From positions 3,560,001 to 3,587,500 of the forward strand of contig JACVTC010000003.1 of the NCBI GenBank assembly GCA_016946835.1: 27,500 nt of DNA, read 5' to 3'. Made by a program: the position numbers and the translations under genes. The notes under the pieces are model-generated. The model was not told the origin of the DNA. It searched no databases and was given only the letters and a program-made list of their open reading frames with translations. Below, piece after piece: positions 1 through 9,047 of the stretch. This DNA is from Neocallimastix lanati (nom. inval.) (Eukaryota; Neocallimastigomycota; Neocallimastigomycetes; Neocallimastigales; Neocallimastigaceae). Every line of letters starts with the position of its first letter. Position 1 is the first letter of the stretch.

Positions 1-68
1 TATTATTATTATTATTGTTGTTGTTGTTGTTGATGTTTTATTTATTTTATTAAATTATTCATTATTAG

Positions 69-318
69 TGTTAAATATCAGAGTTAACGTGTTTAATTAC
101 ATTGTACCTAATACTAACATTACTAAATATAAAATAGTTCTATTTGAGAGTATCAACGAAGTGCACACTGTTAAATGATACCAAATAATGTTTGGGTAAT
201 TATAGAAAAAATAATTATTCAAATAACATATTAATGACTATATTCTTAATGTAAAAAAAAGCAATAAAAATAAATATATATAAACACATAACAAAATATA
301 GATATCATTTCTGATAAT
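69..318 (+). repeat. Diverged LTR copy 1 (Ty1/copia-type), solo or truncated
   Basis: This stretch aligns along its length with 5028-5285. Shared blocks include the start TGTTAA-n8-GTTAAC, the block ataacatat-taatgactatattc and the terminal atatcatttctga. The start is placed at TGTTAA because the homology begins there in both copies and TG is the usual LTR start. The 3' limit is only where alignment fades. No copia coding sequence follows it, so it is probably a solo LTR. It could be the far LTR of the element ending at 5285, but the roughly 5 kb between them holds only one RNase H fragment. Confidence 0.5.
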
Positions 319-344
319 AAGTATTATATTTAAAAATTATTATT

Positions 345-389
<45 letters not shown>

Positions 390-1239
390 TAATATTATTA
401 AATAGTATATTTAAATAAAAAAAAATAAAAAAATAAAAAATAAAAAATAAAAAATCATCCACAATTCACAAGAATAACTTAAATATTAATATTATTAAAA
501 AAAAAAGTATCCACAAGAATAACTTTATTTTTTTATCTTTTATTTTTTATTTTATTTTTTTTTTTTTTACAAATCTCCAAATATATAAATAAAATTTTTA
601 TATTTTTTATATATAAAAAAAAAATTAAAAAAAAATAAAAAAAATTTTAATTTTATATTTCCATCTTCATATTATATATATATAAAACTCATTAATAATA
701 TTTATAAAGATTTTTATTTTTCAAAAATATTTGAAAATTGAATATTATTATTATTATTATTTTTTTTTTAATAGTTTTATTATACTTTATATTTTATATT
801 TTGTATTATACATATATATATATATTATTTTAATTTTGTTAAAATATAAGAGTATTATTATCTAAAGTAAATTAATATTATATATATATATATATAAAGT
901 CTATAATGACTTTATTTTTATATTTTATATTTTTAAAAATAATATTATTTTTATAAAGAAAAAATATTATTATTATTTAATATATATATATTTAATATAA
1001 TTTATTTAAATATTGTATAAGTATGATTATTATCAGAAATAAAAAAAAATATTTATGCATATATTTTTCTTCATGATAATGATAACTCATACAATTTATT
1101 TATAATTTGTTTATTATTTTTTTTTTATTTTAATGGCATTTATTTATTTTTTTTTTTTTTTTATTTTTAATTTCTATTTTTTTTTTTTTAATTTCTATTT
1201 TTATTTCATTGTTTTATTATTTTTGTTTTATTATTTTAT

Positions 1240-1276
<37 letters not shown>

Positions 1277-1546
1277 TTTGTAATTTTTGGTATTTATTTT
1301 ATTTTATTTTATTATTATTTTTTTTTATTCGTTTTAAAATAGTTTTCCTTTATTTTATTTTATTTGATTTTTTTTTTTTTTTTTTTGAAATTGCTTCATT
1401 ACTTATGTCTATATGATAATAATAATACATAATATATAAATAAAATATATATACAATAATTTATACAATATAAAGTTAATACTTTTATATATAATTATAT
1501 TATAACTTTTTTTTTTATTGTGTATATTCAAATAAATAATATGTAT
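319..1546. other. AT-only low-complexity DNA, no gene seen
   Basis: The stretch is almost entirely A and T. It includes an A run of about 38 (349-386), a T run of about 33 (1242-1274), (AT)n patches near 810-895, and repeated AAAAAAT words. The phenylalanine/tyrosine-rich reading frame at 1133-1342 is just translated poly-T. A tatccacaagaataac word near 508 resembles DNA just beyond LTR copy 2 (near 5338), so the LTR may once have extended here. The part just below 1547 may be the intron of the small gene at 1553-1666. Confidence 0.6.
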
Positions 1547-1552
1547 ACATAC

Positions 1553-1666
1553 TCAATGTCTAAATGGTTTGAACTTGTTGAATAAATTTTCAATTTTTTC
1601 AACGAAATTTAAGATAGCATTAATAAAAAAGAGTTCTCTTTCGTATTTAGCAGTAGAAGAAGCCAT
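1553..1666 (-). CDS. Small hypothetical protein, 37 aa, or first exon of a small gene
   Basis: The ATG at 1666 follows an A-rich leader and opens a 37-residue frame starting MASSTAKYERELFF and containing FVEKIENLFNKF. Codon use (GCT, TCT, ACT, TAC, CTC, ATC, TTC, AAG) is far richer in C and G than the flanks, which suggests a real expressed gene. The stop TGA (1553-1555) is followed at once by GTATGTATA (minus strand), the same donor-like sequence that ends exon 1 of the gene at 20269-20536. A possible acceptor (catatag) lies at about 1409-1415. If spliced, the stop sits exactly at the exon edge, so either the intron is in the 3' UTR or one base is wrong. The product is unrecognised; the C-terminal half could form a short amphipathic helix. 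Confidence 0.4.
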   Translation of the reverse strand: MASSTAKYERELFFINAILNFVEKIENLFNKFKPFRH

Positions 1667-2261
1667 TTCTTTTTTTTTTTTTTAGATATTATAATTTTTA
1701 GGGTTTTTTTTTTTTTTTTTTTTTTTTTATTATTATTTTTATTATTATTTTTAAATTATTTTTTTCTTATTAATATTATTAATTTTTTTTTTTTATTTTA
1801 TTTTATTTTAAAATTTAAAAGAAATAAAATAAAAGATTTTTTTTTTTTTTTTATTTATATGAAAAAAAAAATTTTTTTTTTTTTTTCTATTATCTATCAC
1901 TTTTTTATGGCATTTTATAAAAAAAAAAAAAAATGAAACATGAATTTTTTTTTTTTTTTCTCTTGATTAAATTAATATTTATTAAAATTAATATATATTT
2001 TATTGATCGATCGAATATTTTTTTTTTTTTGAAAAAAAAAAAAAGTTAAATAATTATTATATTTAAAAAAAAATAAAAAGAAAATAGTTAAATAATTATA
2101 TTAAATATTAATTAATATTAATTATTTTTAAAGGTAAAAAAAAAGAAAGACTAAAGCAAATGGTTAATTTCAATAATTATTATAAAATAAAAATAAATAA
2201 ATAAATAAGCTTTATTCTCTTCATTTTTAAAGGAGTCATTTATTATCCATAATTAATATTA
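1667..2261. other. AT-rich intergenic DNA, homopolymer runs
   Basis: Alternating poly-T and poly-A tracts and AATAAA/TTATTA words. A TCGATCGA palindrome lies near 2006 (attgatcgatcgaat). No reading frame or RNA gene is supported. Confidence 0.6.
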
Positions 2262-2781
2262 TTCATTATTATTTATTATTATTTATTATTATTTATTATT
2301 TATTATCATTACTCCATAAATGATTTTAAGGTTCTACAAAAAGAACTCATAAACTTAAAAATTTATCATATGAAATAAATTATTTTAATAATATTATATT
2401 ATTTATTTAATTATATTTATTTAATTATTTTTCAATTATTAAATTATTATTATTATTATTTTTTTTTTTTTTTTTTTTTTTTTTGAAGGAAATTAAAAGT
2501 ACAACTTTAATTGTAACTTATGTTTTATTATAAATTTTAATAATTATTATTTATTATTTATTATTCAATTATTTATATTTATTATTTATTATTCAATTAT
2601 TTATTATTCAATTATTTATTATTATTATTTAATTATTTATTATTTATTATTTATTATTTATTATTTATTATTTATTATTTATTATTTATTATTTATTATT
2701 TATTATTTATTATTCAATTATTTTATTATTTATTATTTATTATTTATTATTCAATTATTTTTTACTTATTATTTATTTTTT
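2262..2781. repeat. TTATTTATTATT minisatellite, interrupted
   Basis: Runs of TTATTATTTATT occupy about 2262-2310 and 2545-2781, punctuated by TTCAATTATT spacers. This is the reverse complement of the AATAATTGAATAATAAAT arrays at 20838-22040, so both places carry the same minisatellite family in opposite orientation. Confidence 0.65.
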
Positions 2782-3507
2782 TTTTAATTATTTAACGTTA
2801 CACAAGTGAACATCCTCGTAAGTACAATAATAATAATTAAAGTTTTAATCTCCATTCCATTATTATGGAAAAGAAGGAAGAGCCTAAATTAAAAATAAAG
2901 TATTATGAGAGGAGATGGTGAATAACTTCCAGATTATGGAAACAAATCTATCAATCAATGATTAAAAAAAAAAAAGAAATACCATATTAAAAAATTAAAT
3001 ATTATGAAGTAAAAAGTATAAATAAATAAGTAAATAAAGTAAATAAATAAGTAAATAAATAATAAATAATAAATTTTTAACTATTTATTATTTAATAATA
3101 GAAAAGTATTTATTTTAAAAAAATATAAAATTATAAAATATAGTAAAATATATTTAATTATACGAATTATTCTTTTCGTTTGTTAGTTACTAATTATTAT
3201 TATCCTTATTATTAATACACTCTTTATTATTAATATTAATATTTAATATTTAATATTTAATATTTTATATTTAATATTATTTATTATTATTTATTATTAT
3301 TTATTATTATTTATTATTATTTATTATTATAAGCTCTTTATTATTGCTATCTATATTATAATATTATTATTACAAATATAATCTTACTATTAATATCCTT
3401 TTAGTTTTTTTTTTTTTTTTTTTTTTTAATTTTTTATTATTATTATAATTAAAGCAATTAGTATTATTATTATTATTATAAAAATATATAAATGAAGATT
3501 TAATTAT
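2782..3507. other. Intergenic DNA with a short more complex patch
   Basis: Positions 2795-2965 are less repetitive than their surroundings and contain an 18-codon ATG frame (from about 2866), too short to support. The rest is AT-rich, with TTATTATTA arrays at about 3285-3330 and a T run near 3408-3427. No gene is recognised. Confidence 0.5.
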
Positions 3508-3623
3508 TATAATCAAATAGAATAATTAATAAACTTCTTTTGACAACTTATATATTACAATTTAACGTGTCTACATTTCCAAGTTGACTTTAAATTTTTA
3601 AAATGTATAATAATAATATCTAA

Positions 3624-3664
<41 letters not shown>

Positions 3665-3745
3665 AAAAATAAAAAATTGACTCATTATATCATTAAAAAA
3701 AAAAAATTAAATATTTATATCTCAATTAAAATAATAATAATTTAG
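3508..3745 (+). repeat. Dispersed repeat, copy 1 of 3
   Basis: The motif ataatcaaatagaataatta (3508 onward) is shared with copy 2 at 5627. The motif acatttccaagttgactt (from 3573) and the following tail aaatttttaaaatgtataa are shared with copies 2 and 3. The downstream stretch ending in atatctcaat is shared with copy 3. A 37-A run (3626-3662) splits it. All three copies lie in the same orientation. Its class (MITE, SINE or LTR fragment) is unknown. Confidence 0.55.
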
Positions 3746-4082
3746 ACACACATAATGAGTGCCCATCTCCCCATTATGACCACAACAGATATAACTGTGA
3801 AGTGTCGATAATACTGGCATACGAATACAGCATCACCCCCTCCACACGTCGTTTACACGTCTGCCGATTGCTGTATTCCTTAAAAACATTCCTTCAAACT
3901 ATCTCCATTGACCATGAGCATCATGAATAGGAACCATTTCACCCCTCCCCAGTGGGTGTAATCATTGACGTGTAGACATAATATCATTCCATGCCCATAT
4001 AGGATTAAGATGTAGCGCAGTATTGTAGGGATTGGGTCCAATAGGCTGCCATAGGTATTCATATCTTAGTAAAGCAACAGTA
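3742..4082 (-). pseudogene. GC-richer island, probable decayed coding fragment of unknown origin
   Basis: About 340 bp with visibly higher G+C than anything around it, bounded abruptly by AT-only DNA. A 60-codon ATG frame (3880-4062, minus) exists. A second minus frame is longer, running through the whole island with only about three stops (TGA, TAG, TGA) and a soluble-looking composition including NTALHLNPIWAWND and HPLGRGEMVPIHDAHGQW. I prefer the second frame as the ancestral one. No family is recognised; a transposon or horizontally acquired fragment is possible. Confidence 0.35.
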
Positions 4083-4406
4083 ATCAAAAAAAAAAAAAAA
4101 TAAAAATAAAAAAATAAAAAAAAAAAACTTTAAATATAAATTAATTATCAAATTTTAATAATAAAATATTAATTCTTCCAAATTTTAATTTCTTTTATTA
4201 TATTAAAAAATAAAGGTTAATATTTATTTATTTTTATTTTTATTTTTATTTTTATTTTTTAAAAATAGATATTATTAAATATAATTTAAAAATATTAATT
4301 TTTATAAATAAAAAGATTATTACATCAAATACATTATAATTAAGAAATTAATACCTTTTTTCATCTCTTCAACTTTAATTATATTAACAAGAGATAATAA
4401 TAATAA

Positions 4407-4443
<37 letters not shown>

Positions 4444-4460
4444 CCCTAATTCATTAAAAC
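4083..4460. repeat. AT-rich DNA; part matches 8712-8778; (TA)n tract
   Basis: The stretch 4130-4195 (ending in ttaattcttccaaattttaa) is a diverged match to 8712-8778, the DNA into which LINE copy A inserted. This suggests the dispersed-repeat copies 1 and 3 belong to longer related segments. A (TA)n tract of about 31 bp lies at 4411-4441. No gene is seen. Confidence 0.5.
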
Positions 4461-4680
4461 GGAAAGAAAATTTTAAGAGTTTATTGGGATGCAGATTTCA
4501 CTACTAACGAAATTAAAAGAAGATCCAACCTCAGGATCTCTCAGGGTATATATCTTCATATTTAGGAAATTAGTCCAATAACATGGAAATCAATTACTCC
4601 GAAGAATATAGTCTCATCAACTAACAGAAGCCCGAATACTCAAGTTTAATAGAAATGGACAACACAAGCTCTATATGGAT
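4461..4680 (+). pseudogene. Ty1/copia RNase H fragment, decayed
   Basis: The frame at 4479 reads VYWDADFTTNEIKRRSNL and later ISPITWKS, then after an in-frame stop and a +1 shift a STTEA motif. This is the ordered signature of the Ty1/copia RNase H domain: Y-x-DAD, RRS, ISW-x-S, SSTEAE. The rest of gag-pol is not found. It lies about 350 bp upstream of LTR copy 2 in the same orientation, the expected position for the 3' end of a copia pol. At least one stop (TAG near 4560) and one frameshift show it is dead. Confidence 0.65.
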
Positions 4681-5027
4681 AAAAAAAAAAAATTAATAAT
4701 TAATAATCGAAAAATATTCAATAAGAATATTAGAATTAATATTAGAATAGATACTAAACCATGTTAAGATACCAATGAAAATAAAAAAAAAAAAAAAAAA
4801 AAAAAAAAGGGGGACAATACAAATTTATGGACATAAAAATACATTATATATATTCAAAATGAAATTATGAAATTATGAAAAATGAAATTAAATTCATTCT
4901 TCTTGACTCTAAAACTTAATAATGGTTGGTCCATTAAACCAAAAAGTATTTTTACTGGATCCAAGCTCAAATACTTTTTATCAATTTTTCATCATAAAAA
5001 ATGTAGAAAAATATAGAAAATGACCAA
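4681..5027 (+). other. Post-RNase H region of the copia relic
   Basis: This joins the RNase H relic to the downstream LTR. It holds an A run followed by GGGGG near 4789-4813 and a purine-rich run at about 5005-5020 just before the LTR, which could be the polypurine tract. No other coding signal is visible. Confidence 0.4.
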
Positions 5028-5285
5028 TGTTAAGTGGGAATGTTAACTACTGTAGTTAATGTACATTGTTAAAGGTATAATAGTTCTCTACAAGAGGATC
5101 AATTGCAGTTGTACTGGCAAATTTTTTACTAAATAATGCTAGACTATTTACAGAAAAATGATTATTTATATAACATATGTAATGACTATATTCTTAAATG
5201 AAGAGGTCTTTCTTAATTGTTAAAAAAAGTAATGAAATAAATATTAAATATATCCATATTTTAAAATATAAATATCATTTCTGAA
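5028..5285 (+). repeat. Diverged LTR copy 2 (3' LTR of the copia relic)
   Basis: Begins TGTTAAGTGGGAATGTTAAC and aligns with 69-318 over about 250 bp, with many substitutions and small gaps. The copia RNase H relic upstream in the same orientation supports a 3' LTR. The true end may lie further right (a ccaca word near 5340). Confidence 0.55.
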
Positions 5286-5519
5286 TTTTTTTTTTTGAAG
5301 TGTTCTATTTTACACTAAATATATATAAATTATACTTATTCCACAAATACAATAAATATTGAAATTATTTTATCTTTTTTTTTTTTTTTTTTAAAAAAAA
5401 AAAATAGTGTATTTCGAACACAGTTTCTTTTATTTATTTTATTATAATAGAAATATATATATATATATAATCCATATAAAATAAAAATAAAATTAAAATT
5501 AAAAATATATAAATAAATA

Positions 5520-5550
<31 letters not shown>

Positions 5551-5562
5551 TATATAAATAAA

Positions 5563-5623
<61 letters not shown>
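5286..5623. other. Homopolymer and microsatellite DNA
   Basis: Poly-T/poly-A junction near 5375-5404, an AATA-type array at about 5510-5580, and (ATA)n at about 5578-5623. No gene. Confidence 0.6.
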
Positions 5624-5624
<1 letters not shown>

Positions 5625-5756
5625 TATAATCAAATAGAATAATTAATATAAACTTTTTTTTTTTTATTTATTTTTTCATTCATCCGCTTATCTTAACCAT
5701 CATTAATTAATTAAATACTTTATGATAATAAAGGTTTTATGTGGACACTTCAAATA

Positions 5757-5808
<52 letters not shown>

Positions 5809-5880
5809 ATTTGAAGTCTTCACATTTCCAAGTTGACTATGAATTTTTAAAAAAGTATAATAGCTTAAAAAAAAAAAAAA
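5624..5880 (+). repeat. Dispersed repeat, copy 2 of 3
   Basis: Contains ataatcaaatagaataatta (as copy 1), then ttaaccatcattaa and aaaggttttat (as copy 3), then atttgaagtcttcacatttc and caagttgact (as both). A (TA)n tract (about 5763-5790) and poly-T interrupt it. It links the two modules seen separately in copies 1 and 3. Confidence 0.55.
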
Positions 5881-5987
5881 AAAAAAGATAAAATAAAACA
5901 GAAAAAAGTGCTAATTAAAATTTATTTCATGTAATAAATAATAATAATAATTTTATATTAAATAAACATTAATATTTAAAAAAAACC

Positions 5988-6019
<32 letters not shown>

Positions 6020-6100
6020 TAATGAGTAGCGTCATATTTACCTAAAAAAATTTTTTTTTTTTTAATTTATATATGTAAAATATTATAATAATAAGCATAA

Positions 6101-6136
<36 letters not shown>

Positions 6137-6258
6137 TGTCATACTAGGATTTTAAATTGAAATAAAAAAAAAGAAAAAAAAATTGCTAATAATTAGTATT
6201 ATTATTTTTCTTTTTTAAAAATAAAAAATTATACTTTTATGGCTGCGTATAAACTAAA
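5881..6258. other. AT-rich intergenic DNA
   Basis: Poly-A, poly-T and a (TA)n tract (about 6108-6131). Nothing coding before the ATG at 6259. Confidence 0.6.
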
Positions 6259-7015
6259 ATGAATGTTATACCACTAATCCGTAGTATTTTAACAAATTAT
6301 CATTCGGTTCCTCAAAAATTAGAAATACGCATCAATGGAAAAGATTATTCTTTTTTTTCGATGGTATCAGCATTATTGATTGTAATCAATTATCAAAGGA
6401 TAAATATATCATGAAATATAAAGATAATCAAATTTTAGATACTAATGATTTTGATATACAACAAAAATTAATGTTTATGTTTATTGATAGATTGGAAAGT
6501 ATTATTAGTAATAAAAATATAAAAAATCAAATATTATTTGAATGATATAATTCAACATCTTTTTATGTCACTATCGATATTCCAATCCGTCTCCTTAAAA
6601 AAAAGCTTATGATAAGGTGAAAAAAAAATATAAATCTTTCTCAGAAACTACACAATATATGATTTGTAAAATTGATGGTGTGAAATACATCCACTATTAT
6701 AAAAACTTCTTTCAATAAAACCTATCTTTATGAGCAAATACTCATGAATGATGACTATTCAAAATTAAAATCTATTATTAAAAATATAGAAAATTATCTC
6801 CTTATAAAGTTATGTCATGATCTCATATTATTAATTACTGCAGATAAAATAAGTTTTAAGGGAAAAAAAAAAAAAATTCGTATGATGGTATGATGTCTTT
6901 TTTGAAAATCTTAAAACCTTTTATTGAAATTTCTCCTGATGACGTTTTTCTTCAATGTGAACCCGCAAAAGTAACATTTACTTACCCTATCAGTAATAAA
7001 TTATAAATTATTTGA
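6259..7015 (+). pseudogene. Broken coding relic; weak resemblance to an NRPS-like adenylation domain
   Basis: From ATG 6259 the sequence reads as plausible protein in successive frames: MNVIPLIRSILTNYHSVPQ, then after a shift at a T8 run (about 6351-6358) FDGISIIDCNQLSKDKY, a stop at 6543-6545, then further segments. There are at least five frame changes or stops. A late segment with ISPDDVFLQC, followed further on by INTTIIIYPTKL (about 7089-7122), recalls the spacing after the A3 core of adenylation domains. The A3 core itself is not recognisable, so that assignment is weak. It could be an unrelated gene. Confidence 0.3.
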
Positions 7016-7126
7016 TAAGATGCTTCATTATATAACTGATTATTTGTATAGTTATGACTCTTCTTTTCCTTTCCTTGTCATCATGATCAATACCACTATT
7101 ATTATTTACCCTACCAAATTATAGAT

Positions 7127-7303
7127 ATGAATTTATTGTCTCCTCAACCTCTAATTTATTTATTTTCATGTCAAACTTTTACACATACAGCAGGCGCCTA
7201 CATCACTCTTGGTATATCTTGTACAATGATCCACAATCACAGGTCTTCTGAAAATATTTTTTCTACATCGTTTCTTCATCAGTCACGTCACTTTTATTTG
7301 TAA
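7127..7303 (+). other. 58-codon open frame, ambiguous
   Basis: An ATG frame ending TAA at 7301-7303. It may continue the plus-strand relic to its left. However, the opposite strand over its right part also looks coding, so only one reading can be right. No family is recognised. Confidence 0.2.
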
Positions 7304-7363
7304 ATAAATCATATATATTCGAAATCATGGTTTGTTCGTTGACACCATGAGGAATTATAAAAG

Positions 7364-7394
<31 letters not shown>

Positions 7395-7690
7395 GTATTT
7401 GGTTTAAGTAAGTCCGTCCTTATAATTTAAATTAATGTTATCTAACAATATTTCTTTATTTATGTTATAGTAATAAGTGTAGGTACTACTACCAATTATT
7501 TTAATATTATTAAATAATTTTTCATTTTTTAATGCCTTTTATGATTCAATATCACACTATCTTCTTGATTTGTTGCCATATATATACTACTATGATAGCC
7601 ACAATAACATTTTGACCACTGAATCTGTGATATGCATTTCCTTTTAGTCACAAGAACTGTATCATCACTTTCGTATAATATAATAATATT
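7130..7690 (-). pseudogene. Minus-strand coding relic; possible FLYWCH-type zinc finger segment
   Basis: The minus-strand segment from about 7683 to 7535 reads SDDTVLVTKRK, then QIQWSKCYCGYHSSIYM and ILNHKRH. The W-x-x-C...C...H-x2-H layout resembles FLYWCH/MULE-type zinc fingers (established as often transposon-linked). After a frameshift and stops, 7262-7370 reads FIIPHGVNEQTMISNIYDLF in a clean frame. Many stops follow. The family call is weak, the relic status stronger. Confidence 0.3.
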
Positions 7691-7932
7691 TGATTTGTTA
7701 GTGAGCCCTTTTCTAAAATTATTATTATTATTTAGAGTTTAATTTTTTTTTTTTTTTTGTGTCATTTTCATAATGATCCTAAACCACTTAAAATATTTCT
7801 TTTAATAGAATGATCCGAAAACTTTTTAAAATTCAAAAATAATTTTAGTCATATTAATACTAGTTGTATGAAATCCAAGGATTCATAGTGGCATGGTCTT
7901 CCTTCCTTCTTTCCTTCATCCTATCCCTATCT
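7691..7932. other. Intergenic or relic DNA
   Basis: Short minus-strand peptide-like pieces (for example KKFSDHSIKRNILSGLGSL) suggest the relic to the left once extended here. A CTTCC-rich patch lies near 7899-7918. Confidence 0.25.
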
Positions 7933-8170
7933 TAACCACCATTAATATTTAATATTTTAATCTATTAATAAATTAAATACTTAATGGTAATAAAGGTTTT
8001 ATATGGTTATTTCTTTACTTTTATATATAATTTTATTTGAAGTATCTACATTTCCAAGTTAACTTTAAATTTTTAAAATGTATAATAATATCTAAATAAA
8101 AAAAAAAAAAAAATGGGTTCACTATTTCATTAAATTGTATTAAATATTCATATCTCAATAAAACAACAAC
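7933..8170 (+). repeat. Dispersed repeat, copy 3 of 3
   Basis: Carries ttaaccaccattaa, aaaggttttat, atttgaagtatctacatttc and the ttttaaaatgtataataata tail, in the same order as copy 2 and, for the 3' half, copy 1. Confidence 0.55.
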
Positions 8171-8769
8171 CAAAAAAAAAAAAAAATTATATATATATAT
8201 ATATATATATTTATTATAAATACATAATATCATATGCTATATAATATATTACAATATGTTCTAATACTACTCCACAATAGATTATTATACTGCTTTACTA
8301 CATTTGTATTTAACATATTATTCTAACGAAAGAAAATAAAAATTAAAAAAAAAAAAATTTTTTTTAATATTAACACAAATATTTATATTTAACCAATAAT
8401 AATACAAAAAAAAAAAAAAAAAATTTTTTTTTCCTTATTTCATATGTAAACTTTATCATAACAATTATTAAAAAAGTTTATTTTAATAATAATTATGGCA
8501 AAATATATATAATTAACAAACAACAAACAAACAAACAACAAAAAATAAAAATAAAAATAAAAAAATAAAAAAATAAAATTAAATAAATATAATATATTAA
8601 ATTTAATATATATATAATATATTTATTTATTCTATTTCATTTTATCTTATTTTATTATATTTTTTTTATTCTTATTTTTTTTTTTTTTTTCTTTTAAATC
8701 TTTATTTAGATAGAAGATAAATTAATAATTAAATTTTAATTATAAAAATATTAATTCCTCCCAAGTTTT
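8171..8769. other. AT-rich intergenic DNA up to LINE copy A
   Basis: (TA)n at about 8189-8210, poly-A/poly-T pairs and AAACA/AAATA words. Positions 8712-8778 match 4130-4195. No gene. Confidence 0.55.
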
Positions 8770-8779
8770 ATTTCTTTAT

Positions 8780-8783
<4 letters not shown>
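8770..8783. repeat. Target-site duplication of LINE copy A, left
   Basis: atttctttattgat here is repeated exactly at 14117-14130. A preceding TT on both sides stretches the match to 16 bp; the TT is more likely shared with the element end, which reads CGGGTT in copy B. Confidence 0.85.
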
Positions 8784-8814
<31 letters not shown>

Positions 8815-8992
8815 GGCAGCAAACTTGTTTCATCTTTATTAATTAAATATTTGATAAAATACATGTAATAAAATAATAAAAAAAAAAAAAGATAAAAAAA
8901 TAAACAAAAAATAAAACACAAAATAAAAATAAAATAATGGTATAATATATTCTAGTTTCATTTAATTAATATTTGTAAGACTTCACAAGGGC

Positions 8993-9016
8993 ATTATTAT
9001 ACTGAAGTATAATAAT
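8993..9016 (-). other. Perfect hairpin in LINE 3' UTR (copy A)
   Basis: A 10-bp perfect stem with a 4-nt loop (TTCA on the element strand), about 32 nt after the stop codon. It is identical in copy B (14448-14471). It could help the reverse transcriptase recognise its RNA, as 3' stem-loops do in some LINEs; this is inference. Confidence 0.5.
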
Positions 9017-9047
9017 TAACTTTGACTTCGCAATGTTAATCATAATT

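Noticed and set aside
1133-1342. Phe/Tyr-rich 69-codon frame
   Set aside because: Pure translation of poly-T and TTTTA words.
8033-8233. Minus-strand 66-codon frame
   Set aside because: Translation of poly-T and (TA)n within dispersed repeat copy 3; no protein-like composition.
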